Notes: generated by a model from the letters alone, not told the origin. A DNA stretch of 64,000 nucleotides from Azorhizobium oxalatiphilum (GCF_014635325.1 NZ_BMCT01000001.1:1765743-1829742); one strand, 5' to 3'; shown: positions 42,272-52,429, counted from the stretch's first letter. A program made the numbers and translations.

Positions 42272-42296
42272 CAAATTTATATGTATTCATAATTTG
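42272..42296. promoter_or_regulatory. A+T-rich dyad upstream of the dehydratase gene
   Basis: Nested inverted repeats CAAATT (42272-42277) / AATTTG (42291-42296) and TATG / CATA (42280-42291) lie in a markedly A+T-rich patch of 50 bases. This is about 50 bases before the dehydratase start and is a likely LysR activation site and promoter. Confidence 0.5.
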
Positions 42297-42344
42297 ATAT
42301 GATGAAATTCACATGATGTCATGACGCCTCAAACCCCTGAGGCC

Positions 42345-43358
42345 ATGATGTCCCAAGCCGCTTCCGCACTCGCTTCCGCTGCCGTTCCCACCGTCACCAT
42401 CGCCGACGTGGAGGCGGCCAATGCCCGCATCGACGGGCAGATCGTGCGCACTCCTCTGCTGGAGAGCGCGGTGGTCAACGAGGCCTGCGGCGCGCGCATC
42501 CTGATCAAGCCGGAGATGCTCCAGCACACCGGCTCCTTCAAATATCGCGGCGCCTGTCACCGGGTGAGCCAGATGACCGATGCCGAGCGCAGGGGCGGCA
42601 TCGTGGCCTGGTCGTCGGGCAACCATGCGCTGGCCATCTCGGCGGTGGCGGCGCGCAACGGCATCAAGGCCACCATCCTCATGCCCTCGGATGCCCCGCG
42701 CACCAAGGTGGAGGGCGCCCGCCGCCTCGGCGGCACCGTGCGGCTCTATGACCGCGCCACCGAAGTGCGCGAGGAGATCGGCGCCGAGATCGCCCGCGAG
42801 ACCGGCGCCATCATCGTGCCGCCCTATGACGACCCCTATGTGATCGCCGGACAGGGCACCGTGGGCCTGGAGCTGGCCGAAGGCGCCAAGGCGCTGGGCG
42901 TGACGCTGGACGCGGCGCTGCTGGCGTGCAGCGGCGGCGGGCTTGTCTCGGGTGCGGCCATCGCGCTCAGCAGCCGCTCACCAGCCACCAAGGTCTATGC
43001 GGTGGAGCCGGCCGGCTTCGACGATCTGGCCCGCTCGCTCGCCTCCGGCAAGCCGGAGCGCAATGCGGCCGGCGCCAAGTCGCTCTGCGACGCCCTGCAG
43101 GTGCCCACCCCCGGCGAGATCACCTTCCCGCTCTGCCAGGCGCTGCTGGCCGGCAGCCTTGTGGTGAGCGATGACGAGGTGAAGCGCGCCATGCGCCTCG
43201 TCTATGACGCGCTGAAGCTGGTGGTGGAGCCGGGCGGCGTGGTGACGCTGGCCGCAGTCCTCGCCGGCAAGCTCGACGTGGCCGGCAAGACCATTGGCGT
43301 GGTGCTCTCCGGCGGCAATGTGGATGCCGACAAGTTCGCCACCATCATCGCCGCCTGA
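42345..43358 (+). CDS. PLP-dependent serine/threonine (or hydroxyaspartate) dehydratase-like enzyme
   Basis: A 337-residue fold-type II PLP enzyme. The PLP lysine is K66 in HTGSFKYRGA; the substrate loop is SSGNHA, the phosphate-binding glycine loop CSGGGLVSG, and the end is VVLSGGNVD. Length and the absence of an ACT domain match catabolic threonine ammonia-lyase, serine racemase and 3-hydroxyaspartate dehydratase. These release an enamine/imine that RidA hydrolyses, and a RidA gene follows two genes later. GAGG precedes the paired ATGs at 42345 and 42348; an ATG at 42321 lacks a ribosome site. Which hydroxy-amino acid is used is not determinable. Confidence 0.9.
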   Translation: MMSQAASALASAAVPTVTIADVEAANARIDGQIVRTPLLESAVVNEACGARILIKPEMLQHTGSFKYRGACHRVSQMTDAERRGGIVAWSSGNHALAISAVAARNGIKATILMPSDAPRTKVEGARRLGGTVRLYDRATEVREEIGAEIARETGAIIVPPYDDPYVIAGQGTVGLELAEGAKALGVTLDAALLACSGGGLVSGAAIALSSRSPATKVYAVEPAGFDDLARSLASGKPERNAAGAKSLCDALQVPTPGEITFPLCQALLAGSLVVSDDEVKRAMRLVYDALKLVVEPGGVVTLAAVLAGKLDVAGKTIGVVLSGGNVDADKFATIIAA

Positions 43359-43379
43359 TCTCTTTTCGGACCCATCCCC

Positions 43380-44447
43380 ATGCTTGAGACCACCAGCCCC
43401 ATCTACGCCCGCGTGGCGGCCACCATCGATGCCTTCATGATGCTCGACATCACCGGCGTCGGCCTCATCGGCAACATCTACGCCGCCGCCCAGCGCCGCC
43501 AGCCCGGCTATGTCTGCATGGGCGCGGCCGAGATCATCACGAAGACGCTGAAGGAGAAGGGCGGCCCGGTGCTCATCGCCACCGGCTTCCCGGAAGGCGG
43601 CGGCGTGCCGGAGACGGACGGCCCGGTGGGCGCGGCGCTGCTCGCCCGCGCGCTCTTCCTCGGCTTCAACGTGGAGAGCGTCATCGTCGTGGACGCGGAC
43701 TGGGAAGAAATGATGGTCGCCACCTGCCGTGGCGCCGGCCTCTCGCCCATGCCGTTCCCGGCGGATGGCGTGATCAAGCCCATCCCCTTCCTGCGCCCGG
43801 TCTATATCCGCACCGTGCCCAAGGACACCGAGGGCTGCGTACGGGTGACGGACGCGCTGTTCGCGCAGACCAAGCCCTCGCTGCTGATCGCCATCGAGCG
43901 GCCCGGCGCCAATGTGAACGGCCTCTATCACGGCCTCGGCGGCCGCCCGCTGGACGGCATGGTGGCCGATCTCGACCAGCTCTTCCGCAAGGGGCTGGAT
44001 ATGGGCCTGCCCTTCATCGGCATCGGTGACGGCGGCAACGAGCTGGGCATGGGCGTGATCGCGGAAGACCTGCCCGCCTTCTCGCCCAAGGCGGTGGACT
44101 GCGGCATTCCCGGCCGGGGCGGCGTGGGGGCTGCGACCGCCGCCTCGCATCTGGTGGTCTCCAATGTCTCCAACTGGGGCGCCACCGGCATCATCGCCGC
44201 GCTCTCGGCGCTGCTGGAAAACCCCATCGTCTTCCACGATGCGGAGCTGGAGACCCGCTGCATCGAGCTGTGCGTGGCCGGCGGCGGCGTGGACGGCATG
44301 TTCATGGCCCCGGAGCCTGCGGTGGACGGCATTTCCACCAAAGAGTGGGAAGGCCTCATCCGCACGCTGAAGGCGACCGTGGAGCGCACCATGGGCAACA
44401 GCGTAAACTGGAAGGGTGATCGCGGCGACTGGCGCCAGATCAAGTGA
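43380..44447 (+). CDS. D-glutamate cyclase-like protein (DUF4392)
   Basis: A 355-residue protein that resembles the C-terminal catalytic domain of mammalian DGLUCY, which converts D-glutamate to 5-oxo-D-proline. Supporting motifs are GPVLIATGFPEGGGVPETDG at the front, IAIERPGANVNGLYHGLGG in the middle, and the strongly conserved GIGDGGNELGMG. It has no signal or membrane segment. It lies 21 bases after the dehydratase gene and 30 before ridA, so it is part of one operon. The family assignment is good; the substrate here could be another D-amino acid or a dehydratase product. Confidence 0.82.
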   Translation: MLETTSPIYARVAATIDAFMMLDITGVGLIGNIYAAAQRRQPGYVCMGAAEIITKTLKEKGGPVLIATGFPEGGGVPETDGPVGAALLARALFLGFNVESVIVVDADWEEMMVATCRGAGLSPMPFPADGVIKPIPFLRPVYIRTVPKDTEGCVRVTDALFAQTKPSLLIAIERPGANVNGLYHGLGGRPLDGMVADLDQLFRKGLDMGLPFIGIGDGGNELGMGVIAEDLPAFSPKAVDCGIPGRGGVGAATAASHLVVSNVSNWGATGIIAALSALLENPIVFHDAELETRCIELCVAGGGVDGMFMAPEPAVDGISTKEWEGLIRTLKATVERTMGNSVNWKGDRGDWRQIK

Positions 44448-44477
44448 TCTCTTGAACAGTTGAAGGAATATGCGGCC

Positions 44478-44951
44478 ATGAGCGGACGGGTTGAGAAGCG
44501 GCTGGCGGAACTCGGGATCGTCATTCCCGAAGCGGGATCGCCGCGCGCCAATTACGTGCCCTTCGTCAATTACAACGGCCTCGTCTTCATCTCGGGGCAG
44601 GGCCCGCGCCGCGACGGCGCGCTGGTCTATGCCGGCAAGGTGGGCGCCGAGCGCACGCCGGAAGAAGCCTATGAGGCGGCCAGGATTTGCGCCATCAACC
44701 TCATCGCCCATCTCAAGGTCGCCTGCGATGGCGATCTCGACCGGGTGCAGCAGGTGGTGCGCCTCGCCGGCATCGTCAATTGCGTGCCGGAGTTCGACGC
44801 CCATCCGCAGGTGATCAACGGCGCTTCCGATCTCATCTGCGCGGTGTTCGGCGATGCCGGCCGGCACGCCCGCATCGCCACCGGCACCTCCTCGCTGCCG
44901 AGCCAGATGACGGTGGAGATCGAGGGCTGTTTCGGCATCGCGCCGGCCTGA
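44478..44951 (+). CDS. RidA family enamine/imine deaminase
   Basis: A 157-residue protein of the YjgF/YER057c/UK114 family. Motifs are VPFVNYNGLVFISGQGPRRD, the arginine in RHARIATGTSSLPSQM, and the VEIEG strand; it is slightly longer than RidA itself and resembles the broader Rid subfamilies. The family hydrolyses reactive 2-aminoacrylate and related imines to keto acids, a sensible partner for the dehydratase two genes upstream. The ATG at 44478 is preferred over a TTG at 44460. A strong terminator follows ten bases after its stop. Confidence 0.93.
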   Translation: MSGRVEKRLAELGIVIPEAGSPRANYVPFVNYNGLVFISGQGPRRDGALVYAGKVGAERTPEEAYEAARICAINLIAHLKVACDGDLDRVQQVVRLAGIVNCVPEFDAHPQVINGASDLICAVFGDAGRHARIATGTSSLPSQMTVEIEGCFGIAPA

Positions 44952-44960
44952 CCTGATCCA

Positions 44961-44995
44961 CGCCGCGCGGGGCCCCCGCGCGGCGTTTCCTTTTC
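44961..44995 (+). terminator. Rho-independent terminator after ridA
   Basis: A perfect 10-bp G+C-rich stem (CGCCGCGCGG / CCGCGCGGCG, loop GGCCC) is followed by TTTCCTTTTC. It ends the dehydratase-cyclase-ridA transcript, so the binding-protein gene downstream must have its own promoter or depend on read-through. Confidence 0.88.
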
Positions 44996-45110
44996 GATCT
45001 GCTTCCTGCGCGGGCTCCGTGCGCCGCGCAAACGGTTCCGCATGCGCCTATCCCGAAGGGGTGGCGAACCTCAATCAACAAAAACCGACTTCCAGACCAG
45101 AGGGATACAC

Positions 45111-46364
45111 ATGAACCGCAGGGAACTTCTTCTCGCCGCAGCCGCCATGCCGATCGCCGTCGCGGCCGGCAGCCGGGCCACCTTCGCGCAGGACGCGCAG
45201 GAGGTCGCCATCGGCGTGCTCTATTCCATGTCCGGTCCCAGCGCGCAGGTGGGCGTGGACGCGGTGCGCGCCATCGAGACGGCGGCCGAAATCGTCAACG
45301 GAACCTTTGATTTCGACCTGCCCACCGCCAGGAATGCCGGCCTGAAGGGCCTCGGCAACGCCAAGGTGCGCCTCGTGACCGCCGACCATCAGGCCGACCC
45401 GCAGAAGGGCCGTGCCGAGGCCGAGCGCCTGATCACGCAGGAGAAGGTGGTCGCCATCATCGGCTGCTACCAGTCGGCGGTGTCCGCCACGGTGAGCGGC
45501 GTGTGCGAGCGCTACGGCATTCCCTTCCTGTGCGCGGACAGTTCCTCGCCCAGCCTCCAGCATCGCAAGATGAAGTTCTTCTTCCGCCCGGCGGCGCAGG
45601 ACGAGATGTTCTCGGCCGCCATGTTCGACTTCTTCGATGCGGAGAAGAAGAAGGGCAAGAAGGTCGACACGCTGGCGCTGTTCTTCGAGGACACCATCTT
45701 CGGCGTGGACTCGTCCACCGTGCAGCGCCGCCTTGCCAATGAGCGCGGCTACAAGCTGGTGGCGGACATCAAGTACCGTTCCAACACGCCTTCGCTCTCG
45801 GCCGAGGTGCAGCAGATCCGCGCCGCCAATCCGGACGTGGTGATGCCCTCCACCTACACCACGGATGCCATCAACCTCGTCAAGACCATGGGCGAGCTGG
45901 GCTACAAGCCGAAGAACATCGTGGCGCAGGCCTCCGGCTTCTCCGAGCAGGTGACGTATGACGCGGTGGGCGACAGACTGGTGGGCGCCATCTCCCGCGC
46001 CAGCTTCTCGCTGGATCTGGCCGCCAAGCGTCCGTTCATCAAGACCGTGAACGACATGTACAAGGCTCGCTCCACCCGCGACCTCAACGACAATTCCTCG
46101 CGCGAGCTGATGGGCTTCCTGGTGCTGGCTGATGCCATCGACCGGGCCGGCTCGAAGGAGGGCGAGAAGATCCGCGCGGCGCTGGCCGCCACCGACATTC
46201 CGGGCGAGCGCACCATCATGCCGTGGGCGCGGGTGCGCTTCAACGAGGAGGGCCAGAACCCCGACGCCAGCCCGGTGCTGCTGCAATATGTGGGCGGCAA
46301 GTTCGTGACCATCTTCCCGGAGAATGTCGCCATCGCCGAGCCGATCTGGCCGATGAATCCGTGA
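45111..46364 (+). CDS. Orphan ABC substrate-binding protein, urea/amide-type (type I fold)
   Basis: A 417-residue periplasmic receptor. The signal peptide carries twin arginines (NRRELLLAAAAMPIAVAAGS, cleavage near TFAQ). The mature protein opens EVAIGVLYSMSGPSAQVG as in UrtA/AmiC/LivK-like receptors. VAIIGCYQSAVSATVSGVCE and VVMPSTYTTDAINLVKTMGE follow the fold. AGAGGG lies six bases before the ATG. No permease or ATPase gene accompanies it; the next ABC genes are of the Opp type on the other strand. It presumably serves a transporter encoded elsewhere, perhaps the Liv-type system at 9-12 kb. Confidence 0.9.
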   Translation: MNRRELLLAAAAMPIAVAAGSRATFAQDAQEVAIGVLYSMSGPSAQVGVDAVRAIETAAEIVNGTFDFDLPTARNAGLKGLGNAKVRLVTADHQADPQKGRAEAERLITQEKVVAIIGCYQSAVSATVSGVCERYGIPFLCADSSSPSLQHRKMKFFFRPAAQDEMFSAAMFDFFDAEKKKGKKVDTLALFFEDTIFGVDSSTVQRRLANERGYKLVADIKYRSNTPSLSAEVQQIRAANPDVVMPSTYTTDAINLVKTMGELGYKPKNIVAQASGFSEQVTYDAVGDRLVGAISRASFSLDLAAKRPFIKTVNDMYKARSTRDLNDNSSRELMGFLVLADAIDRAGSKEGEKIRAALAATDIPGERTIMPWARVRFNEEGQNPDASPVLLQYVGGKFVTIFPENVAIAEPIWPMNP

Positions 46365-46404
46365 TCAGGGATTAAAAGTGGGCATTGCCCCCTGCGCGAC
46401 GCAT

Positions 46405-46440
46405 CCCCTCTCCCGCTTGCGGGGGAGGGCCAGGGAGGGG
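46405..46440 (+). repeat. Palindromic repeat, third copy of the CCCTCTCCCGC element
   Basis: The sequence CCCCTCTCCCGCTTGCGGGG followed by GAGGGCCAGGGAGGGG matches the element at 39191-39225. It lies 41 bases downstream of the orphan binding-protein gene in a convergent intergenic region of 484 bases, which also holds a terminator and MITE-like copy 2. Confidence 0.7.
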
Positions 46441-46582
46441 GCAGGGCGCGACATCAGAGACAAGCCGAAGGTGTGAGGGAGGCGTTTGGATGGACGGCAT
46501 CCGCCCGCCATGCCCCCGCACCCGGCTTCACTTCTGCGCAGGCGACCGCCGGTTCCCTCTTGGTCGGATTGCTGATCGCAGC

Positions 46583-46615
46583 GGCGCGGGTTGATCCCGC
46601 GCCGTTCTTTTTGGG
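46583..46615 (+). terminator. Rho-independent terminator in the convergent region
   Basis: The stem GGCGCGGG / CCCGCGCC with loop TTGAT is followed by GTTCTTTTTGGGG on the plus strand. It probably terminates the binding-protein transcript, unusually far (about 220 bases) from its stop; the repeat at 46405 may have been inserted between. Confidence 0.75.
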
Positions 46616-46650
46616 GGGATGGTCCGTGAATCAACAAGCCATGTATGCAG

Positions 46651-46769
46651 CAAAGCATCGTCATGGCCGGACTTGATCCGGCCATCCACGTCGGGCCGAC
46701 AGTGGCGACCTCCGAAGGCTGATCCGAGCGGTGCCACGTGGATCCCCGGATCAAGTCCGGGGATGACGA
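46651..46769 (-). repeat. MITE-like dispersed palindromic repeat, copy 2
   Basis: This matches the ends of the element at 25926-26082 in reverse orientation: CAAAGCATCGTCATGGCCGG and CCATCCACGTCGGGCCG on one side, CCACGTGGATCCCCGGATCA and GGATGACGA on the other. The middle (about 45 bases) differs. Like copy 1 it lies between convergent genes. Confidence 0.75.
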
Positions 46770-46812
46770 ATAGAGGGCGAACGCAAGCCCCCGGAGCGGC
46801 CGCCAAATCTAC

Positions 46813-46833
46813 CCCCTCGCTTCGGAAGAGGGG
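46813..46833 (-). terminator. Possible terminator hairpin of the Opp operon
   Basis: CCCCTC and GAGGGG pair around a nine-base loop 15 bases past the stop of the last opp gene. No T-tract follows, so function is uncertain; it may be a remnant of the CCCTC-type repeat. Confidence 0.3.
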
Positions 46834-46848
46834 CTAGGCCGCAAGCGT

Positions 46849-47858
46849 TTAGCTCGCCAGCGGCGTCACCATGGGGTTCTCAGCCAGCGGCAGGTCGTTG
46901 AGGTGGCAGGCGGACCAGTGATCGCCGGGGGCGATCTTCAGCTCCGGCTCCTCTACCCGGCAGCGCTCAAAAGCGTGCGGGCAGCGGGTGTGGAAGCGGC
47001 AGCCCTTGGGCGGGTTCACCGGGCTCGGCACGTCGCCCTTCAGGATAATGCGCTCGCGCTGGGCGCCGGGCTCCGGCAGCGGCACCGCTGAGAGCAAAGC
47101 GCGCGTATAGGGATGGCGCGGGGCGGCGAACAGTTCGCGCTTGGGGGCCACCTCCACCAGTTTGCCCAGATACATCACCGCCACGCGGTGCGTCATGTGC
47201 TCCACGATGGCAAGGTCGTGGCTGATGAACAGCAGCGCCAACCCCAGCTCGCGCTGGAGATCCTGCAGCAGGTTGACGATCTGCGCCTTCACCGACACGT
47301 CGAGCGCGGAGACCGCCTCGTCGCAGACGATGAGTTCCGGCTCGGCGGCAAGCGCGCGGGCGATGCAGATGCGCTGGCGCTGGCCGCCGGAGAACTGGTG
47401 CGGCAGGCGTTTGACCGCCTCACGCGGCAGGCCCACCAGATCCATCAGCTTGTTCACCCGCTCATCCACCTCGGCGGAGGATCTGGCGAGGCCGAAATTG
47501 CGGATGGGCTCGGCGAGGATGTCGCGCACCTTCATGCGCGGGTTCAGGCTGGAGAAGGGGTCCTGAAACACCACCTGCACCCGGCGGCGGAAGGTTTGCA
47601 ACGTGTCCTTGGAGGCATCGTCCATGCGCTGGCCGTCCAGCACCACCTGTCCGGAGGTGATGTCGAACAGGCGCAGCACGGCGCGACCCACCGTGGACTT
47701 GCCGCAGCCGCTCTCGCCCACGAGGGAGAGGGTCTCGCCGCGGGCCACTTCGAACGACACGCCGTCCACCGCATAGACATAGGACGGCTTGCCGCCGAAC
47801 AGGCCGCCGGCGATGCGATAGTGCTTCTTCAGATCGTTGACTTCGAGCAGGGGGCGCG

Positions 47859-47862
<4 letters not shown>
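46849..47862 (-). CDS. Oligopeptide/dipeptide ABC transporter ATP-binding protein, OppF/DppF type
   Basis: A 337-residue ATPase. Walker A is GESGCGKST, the signature [16 protein letters not shown], and Walker [21 protein letters not shown]. The C-terminal domain has [15 protein letters not shown], the cysteine motif that binds an iron-sulfur cluster in several Opp/Dpp ATPases. The ATG at 47862 overlaps the stop of the OppD-type gene by four bases; an upstream extension of 29 residues is rejected. It is the last gene of the importer operon. Confidence 0.95.
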
Positions 47863-48848
<986 letters not shown>

Positions 48849-48850
48849 GA

Positions 48851-49771
48851 TCAGTGTCCCTTCGAGGCGCGCGGGTCCAGCATGTCGCGCAGGCCGTCGC
48901 CGAGCAGGTTCACGGCAAGGACGGTCACGGACAGGAAGGCGGCGGGGAAAAAGACGATGAAGGGCTTCACCTGCCAGAGCGCGCGGCCCTCGGCCATGAT
49001 GTTGCCCCAGGACGGGATGTTGGGCGGCGTGCCGGCGCCGATGAAGGACAGGATGGCCTCCACGATCATCGCGCTGCCGCAGATGTAGGTGGCCTGCACG
49101 GTCATGGGGGCGAGCGTGTTGGGCAGGATGTGGCGCAGGATGATCATGGGCGTGCGCGTGCCCGCCGCGATCGCCCCGTCCACGTATGGCTGTTCACGAA
49201 GAGACAGCACCACGCCGCGCACGAGGCGGGCCACGCGCGGGATCTCCGCCACGGTGATGGCGAGGATGACGTTGCCCACGCTGCCGCGCGTGATCGCCAT
49301 CAGCGCCACCGCCAGCAGGATGGGCGGGATGGACATGAGGCTGTCCATGGCCCGCATCACGAGGCCATCCAGCCAGCGGACGTAGCCGGCGATGAGGCCG
49401 ATGGCCAGCCCGCCGATGGAGGCGAAGATGGCCACGCAGAAGCCAACCGTGAGCGAGACGCGGGTGCCGTAGAGCACGCGCGAATAGAGGTCACGGCCGA
49501 GCATGTCGGTGCCGAACCAGTAGAGTTCGGAGGGCACGCGGTTGCGGCGGGAGGGCGAGATGGCGGTGGGGTCCACGGTGCCGAGATAGCCCGCGAACAC
49601 CGCGACGAAGATCAGCACCAGCAGCAGGAAGCCGCCGATGGCGATGGTGGGATAGCGGCGCAGGAAGCCGACGAACCCGGTGCGCGGCTTCACCTTTTTC
49701 AGGATGTCCGGCAAGGGCGTGGCAATGGCCAGCCCCGGGGGCGGGGTGCGATGGTCTGAGGCGAGGGTCAA
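48851..49771 (-). CDS. Oligopeptide/dipeptide ABC transporter permease, OppC/DppC type
   Basis: A 306-residue inner-membrane subunit. The cytoplasmic N-terminus ([20 protein letters not shown]) leads into the first helix. The periplasmic motif [20 protein letters not shown] is diagnostic for DppC/OppC, and the EAA loop is [20 protein letters not shown]. Six membrane helices are expected. It overlaps the OppB-type gene by four bases. Confidence 0.95.
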   Translation of the reverse strand: MTLASDHRTPPPGLAIATPLPDILKKVKPRTGFVGFLRRYPTIAIGGFLLLVLIFVAVFAGYLGTVDPTAISPSRRNRVPSELYWFGTDMLGRDLYSRVLYGTRVSLTVGFCVAIFASIGGLAIGLIAGYVRWLDGLVMRAMDSLMSIPPILLAVALMAITRGSVGNVILAITVAEIPRVARLVRGVVLSLREQPYVDGAIAAGTRTPMIILRHILPNTLAPMTVQATYICGSAMIVEAILSFIGAGTPPNIPSWGNIMAEGRALWQVKPFIVFFPAAFLSVTVLAVNLLGDGLRDMLDPRASKGH

Positions 49772-50709
49772 TAGCGGATCCTCGGATCAAGGAAGGTGTA
49801 GAGGATGTCGATGAGAAGGTTCACCAGCACGTAGATGAAGCTGAACAGCAGCACGACGCCCTGGATCACCGGATAGTCGCGGCGCAGGATGGCATCCACC
49901 GTGAGGCGGCCGAGGCCGGGAATGGCGAACACGCTTTCCGTCACCACGGCGCCGCCGATCAGCAGCGCGATGCCGATGCCGATGACGGTGACGATGGGCA
50001 CGGCGGCGTTCTTCAGCGCGTGCAGGAACAGCACGGAGCGCTGGCCGAGGCCCTTGGCCTTGGCGGTGCGCACATAGTCCTGCGCCAGCACTTCCAGCAT
50101 GGAGGCGCGGGTGATGCGGGCAATCAGCGCGATATAGACGCAGCCCAGCGACAGCGCCGGCAGCACGAGGTTGGAGATCCACGGCCCGAGGCCGTCGGTG
50201 ATGGGCGTGTAGCCCTGCACCGGGAACCAGTCGAGCCGGAGCGCGAACACATAGGCCAGCATGTAGCCGATGACGAACACCGGCACCGAGAAGCCGAAGA
50301 CGGCGAAGGTCATGATCGAGCGATCAACCCAGGTGCCCACCTTCCACGCCGCCACCACGCCCATGGGCACGGAGACGACGATGGCGAACACCAGCGTCAG
50401 CGCCATCAGGGAGAGGGTGGGCTCCACGCGCTGGCCGATCATCTGGGTGACGGGCAGACTGGTGAAGATGGAGGTGCCGAGATCGGCATGCAGCGTGCGC
50501 CACGCCCACTCGCCGAACTGGACGAGGAAGGGCCGGTTCAGCCCGAGGCTTTCGCGGATGCGCTCGATGTCCGCAGGGGATGCCTGATCGCCGGCAATGA
50601 GCGCCGCCGGATCGCCGGGGGCGACGAACAGCAGGCTGAACACGAAAAGTCCGACCATCGCCATGACCGGGATGGTGGAGAGTATGCGTCGCAGAATATA
50701 TCCGAGCAT
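49768..50709 (-). CDS. Oligopeptide/dipeptide ABC transporter permease, OppB/DppB type
   Basis: A 313-residue permease. The start MLGYILRRILSTIPVMAMVG, the periplasmic LGTSIFTSLPVTQMIGQRVE, the EAA-loop region DYVRTAKAKGLGQRSVLFLH, and the terminal [13 protein letters not shown] are standard for OppB/DppB. It follows the binding-protein gene after a 115-base gap that holds strong stem-loops, so its expression is probably lower than that of the receptor. Confidence 0.95.
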   Translation of the reverse strand: MLGYILRRILSTIPVMAMVGLFVFSLLFVAPGDPAALIAGDQASPADIERIRESLGLNRPFLVQFGEWAWRTLHADLGTSIFTSLPVTQMIGQRVEPTLSLMALTLVFAIVVSVPMGVVAAWKVGTWVDRSIMTFAVFGFSVPVFVIGYMLAYVFALRLDWFPVQGYTPITDGLGPWISNLVLPALSLGCVYIALIARITRASMLEVLAQDYVRTAKAKGLGQRSVLFLHALKNAAVPIVTVIGIGIALLIGGAVVTESVFAIPGLGRLTVDAILRRDYPVIQGVVLLFSFIYVLVNLLIDILYTFLDPRIRY

Positions 50710-50746
50710 GCAGTCCCTTAGAGCGTCGCACCGATGTCCGTTGGCC

Positions 50747-50774
50747 GGCGCGATCAGGCGAGCCTGATCGCGCC
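50747..50774 (-). terminator. Stem-loop between the OppA-type and OppB-type genes
   Basis: A perfect 13-bp stem (GGCGCGATCAGGC / GCCTGATCGCGCC, two-base centre) lies 50 bases past the binding-protein stop. A second dyad (ACCGGGTC / GACCCGGT) lies at 50790-50810. No T-tract is present; the arrangement suits partial termination or mRNA 3'-end protection that favours receptor synthesis. Confidence 0.6.
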
Positions 50775-50824
50775 GATCTCTGTCACGCGAACCGGGTCAT
50801 GCGGACCCGGTCACGCCGACGTGG

Positions 50825-52429
50825 TCACGCCGATTTGGCGACGCCCCAGAAGGTGGGGATCGGGCCCTGGGTCACGCCCGTGACCTTCTTGTTCCAGGCC
50901 GTGTAGGAGAGGAAGAAGCCGGTGGGCGCGTAGGTGACGTTCTCGATCGCCGCCTTGTTGAGGCGACCGATGGCGGCCTTCTCTTCTTCCAGATTGGCGG
51001 CCTCGAACCAGGACACCACTTCCTTCTCCACTTCCGGGCTCTCCGGCCAGCCGAACCACGCCTTGTCGCCATTGGCGCGGATGGCGGGATAGGCGGCGGG
51101 ATTGGTGCAGTCCGAGCCCGCGTGCCAGGTGTGGAACATGCTCCAGCCGCCCTGCGTCGGCGGGGTCTTCAGGGCGCGGCGGGAGCCCACCGAGCCCCAG
51201 TCGGTCGCCACGAAATCCACGTTCATGCCGAGCTTCTTGAGCAGGTCAACGGTCACATCGCCCTGCGCCTTGGTGATGGGCTGGTCCTGCGCCACCACGC
51301 ACACCACGGGCTCGCCCTTGTAGCCGCTTTCGGCCAGCAGCTTCTTGGCGGCGTCGAGCTTGCGCGGGCCCTTCAGCACCTCGCCGCCCACTTCGGTGTA
51401 GAGCGGGGTGCCGGGCGTGAAGAAGCCGGGCAGGGGCTTCCACAGGCTCTCGTCGTCGCCCACCAGAGCGCGCATGTAGTCCTCCTGGGAGAGGGCCATG
51501 AGCACCGCCTGGCGCACCTTCGGATTGTTGAAGGGCGGCTGGATGTGGTTCATGCGGAAGGAGCCGACGTTGCCGAGCGGATCGCCGATGTCCACGTTGA
51601 GGTTCTTGTTCTGCTTGAGCAGCGGAACAAGATCGGAGAGCGGCTGTTCCCACCAGTCCACTTCGCCGTTCTGGAGCGCGGCGGCGGCGGTGGCCGGATC
51701 GGGCATCACCACCCATTCGATGCGGTCCACCAGCATCTTCTTGCCGCCGGCGAGCCAGGAGGCGGCTTCCGAACGGGGCTGATAGTCGGCGAAGCGCTCG
51801 AACACCGCCTTGGCGCCGGGCACCCACTGGTCCTTCAGGAACTTGGTGGGGCCGGAGCCCACATATTCGGTGATCTGCTTGAACGGATCGGTCTGGGCGA
51901 TGCGCTCGGGCATGATGAAGGCGATGGGGGCGTTGGTCTTGCCCAGCGCCAGCTTCATCTTCGGGAAGGGCTTGGCGAGCACCCACTTGAAGGTGCTGTC
52001 GTCAACCGCGGTCAGCTCCTTCTGGATGCCCTTGATCATGATGCCCATGGGATCGCGGGCGGACCAGCGGGTGAGGCTGGCCACCACGTCCTTGGCCAGC
52101 ACCTTCTCGCCGTCATGGAATTTCAGGCCGGGCCGCAGCTTGAAGGTCCAGGTCAGGCCGTCGGCGGAGACCTCCTCGCTTTCCACCATCTGGCGCTGTG
52201 GGGTGCCGGCGGCGTCGAGGCCGTAGAGCGTGTCCCACACCAGAACGGAGGCGTTGCGCACCACATATTGGGTGCCCCAGATGGGATCGAAATTGGCGAG
52301 GTTCGCCTGCGGGACGAAGCGCAGCGTCTTGGCCGCGCCCTGCGCAAGGGCGGGCATGGCAAGGCTACCGCTCATGGCGGCCATGGAGCCGGCACCCGCA
52401 ACGCCCTTCAGAAATGTCCTGCGGTCCAT
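50825..52429 (-). CDS. Peptide/amide-type ABC transporter substrate-binding protein (OppA/DppA family)
   Basis: A 534-residue SBP family 5 receptor. The signal peptide has a clear twin-arginine motif (MDRRTFLKGVAGAGSMAAMS, cleavage near PALAQ), so it is probably exported folded. The mature protein begins KTLRFVPQANLANFDPIWGT, and GLTWTFKLRPGLKFHDGEKV is a family signature. It binds the ligand for the OppBCDF importer. Because the upstream genes encode an N-carbamoyl-D-amino acid hydrolase and an amidohydrolase, the ligand may be an N-substituted amino acid or a small amide and not a peptide; that is an inference from context. Confidence 0.93.
   Translation of the reverse strand: MDRRTFLKGVAGAGSMAAMSGSLAMPALAQGAAKTLRFVPQANLANFDPIWGTQYVVRNASVLVWDTLYGLDAAGTPQRQMVESEEVSADGLTWTFKLRPGLKFHDGEKVLAKDVVASLTRWSARDPMGIMIKGIQKELTAVDDSTFKWVLAKPFPKMKLALGKTNAPIAFIMPERIAQTDPFKQITEYVGSGPTKFLKDQWVPGAKAVFERFADYQPRSEAASWLAGGKKMLVDRIEWVVMPDPATAAAALQNGEVDWWEQPLSDLVPLLKQNKNLNVDIGDPLGNVGSFRMNHIQPPFNNPKVRQAVLMALSQEDYMRALVGDDESLWKPLPGFFTPGTPLYTEVGGEVLKGPRKLDAAKKLLAESGYKGEPVVCVVAQDQPITKAQGDVTVDLLKKLGMNVDFVATDWGSVGSRRALKTPPTQGGWSMFHTWHAGSDCTNPAAYPAIRANGDKAWFGWPESPEVEKEVVSWFEAANLEEEKAAIGRLNKAAIENVTYAPTGFFLSYTAWNKKVTGVTQGPIPTFWGVAKSA

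Noticed and set aside
46365-46754. Minus-strand gene of 129 codons
   Set aside because: It translates MITE-like copy 2, the terminator and the palindromic repeat; the same repeat-derived peptide motif appears.
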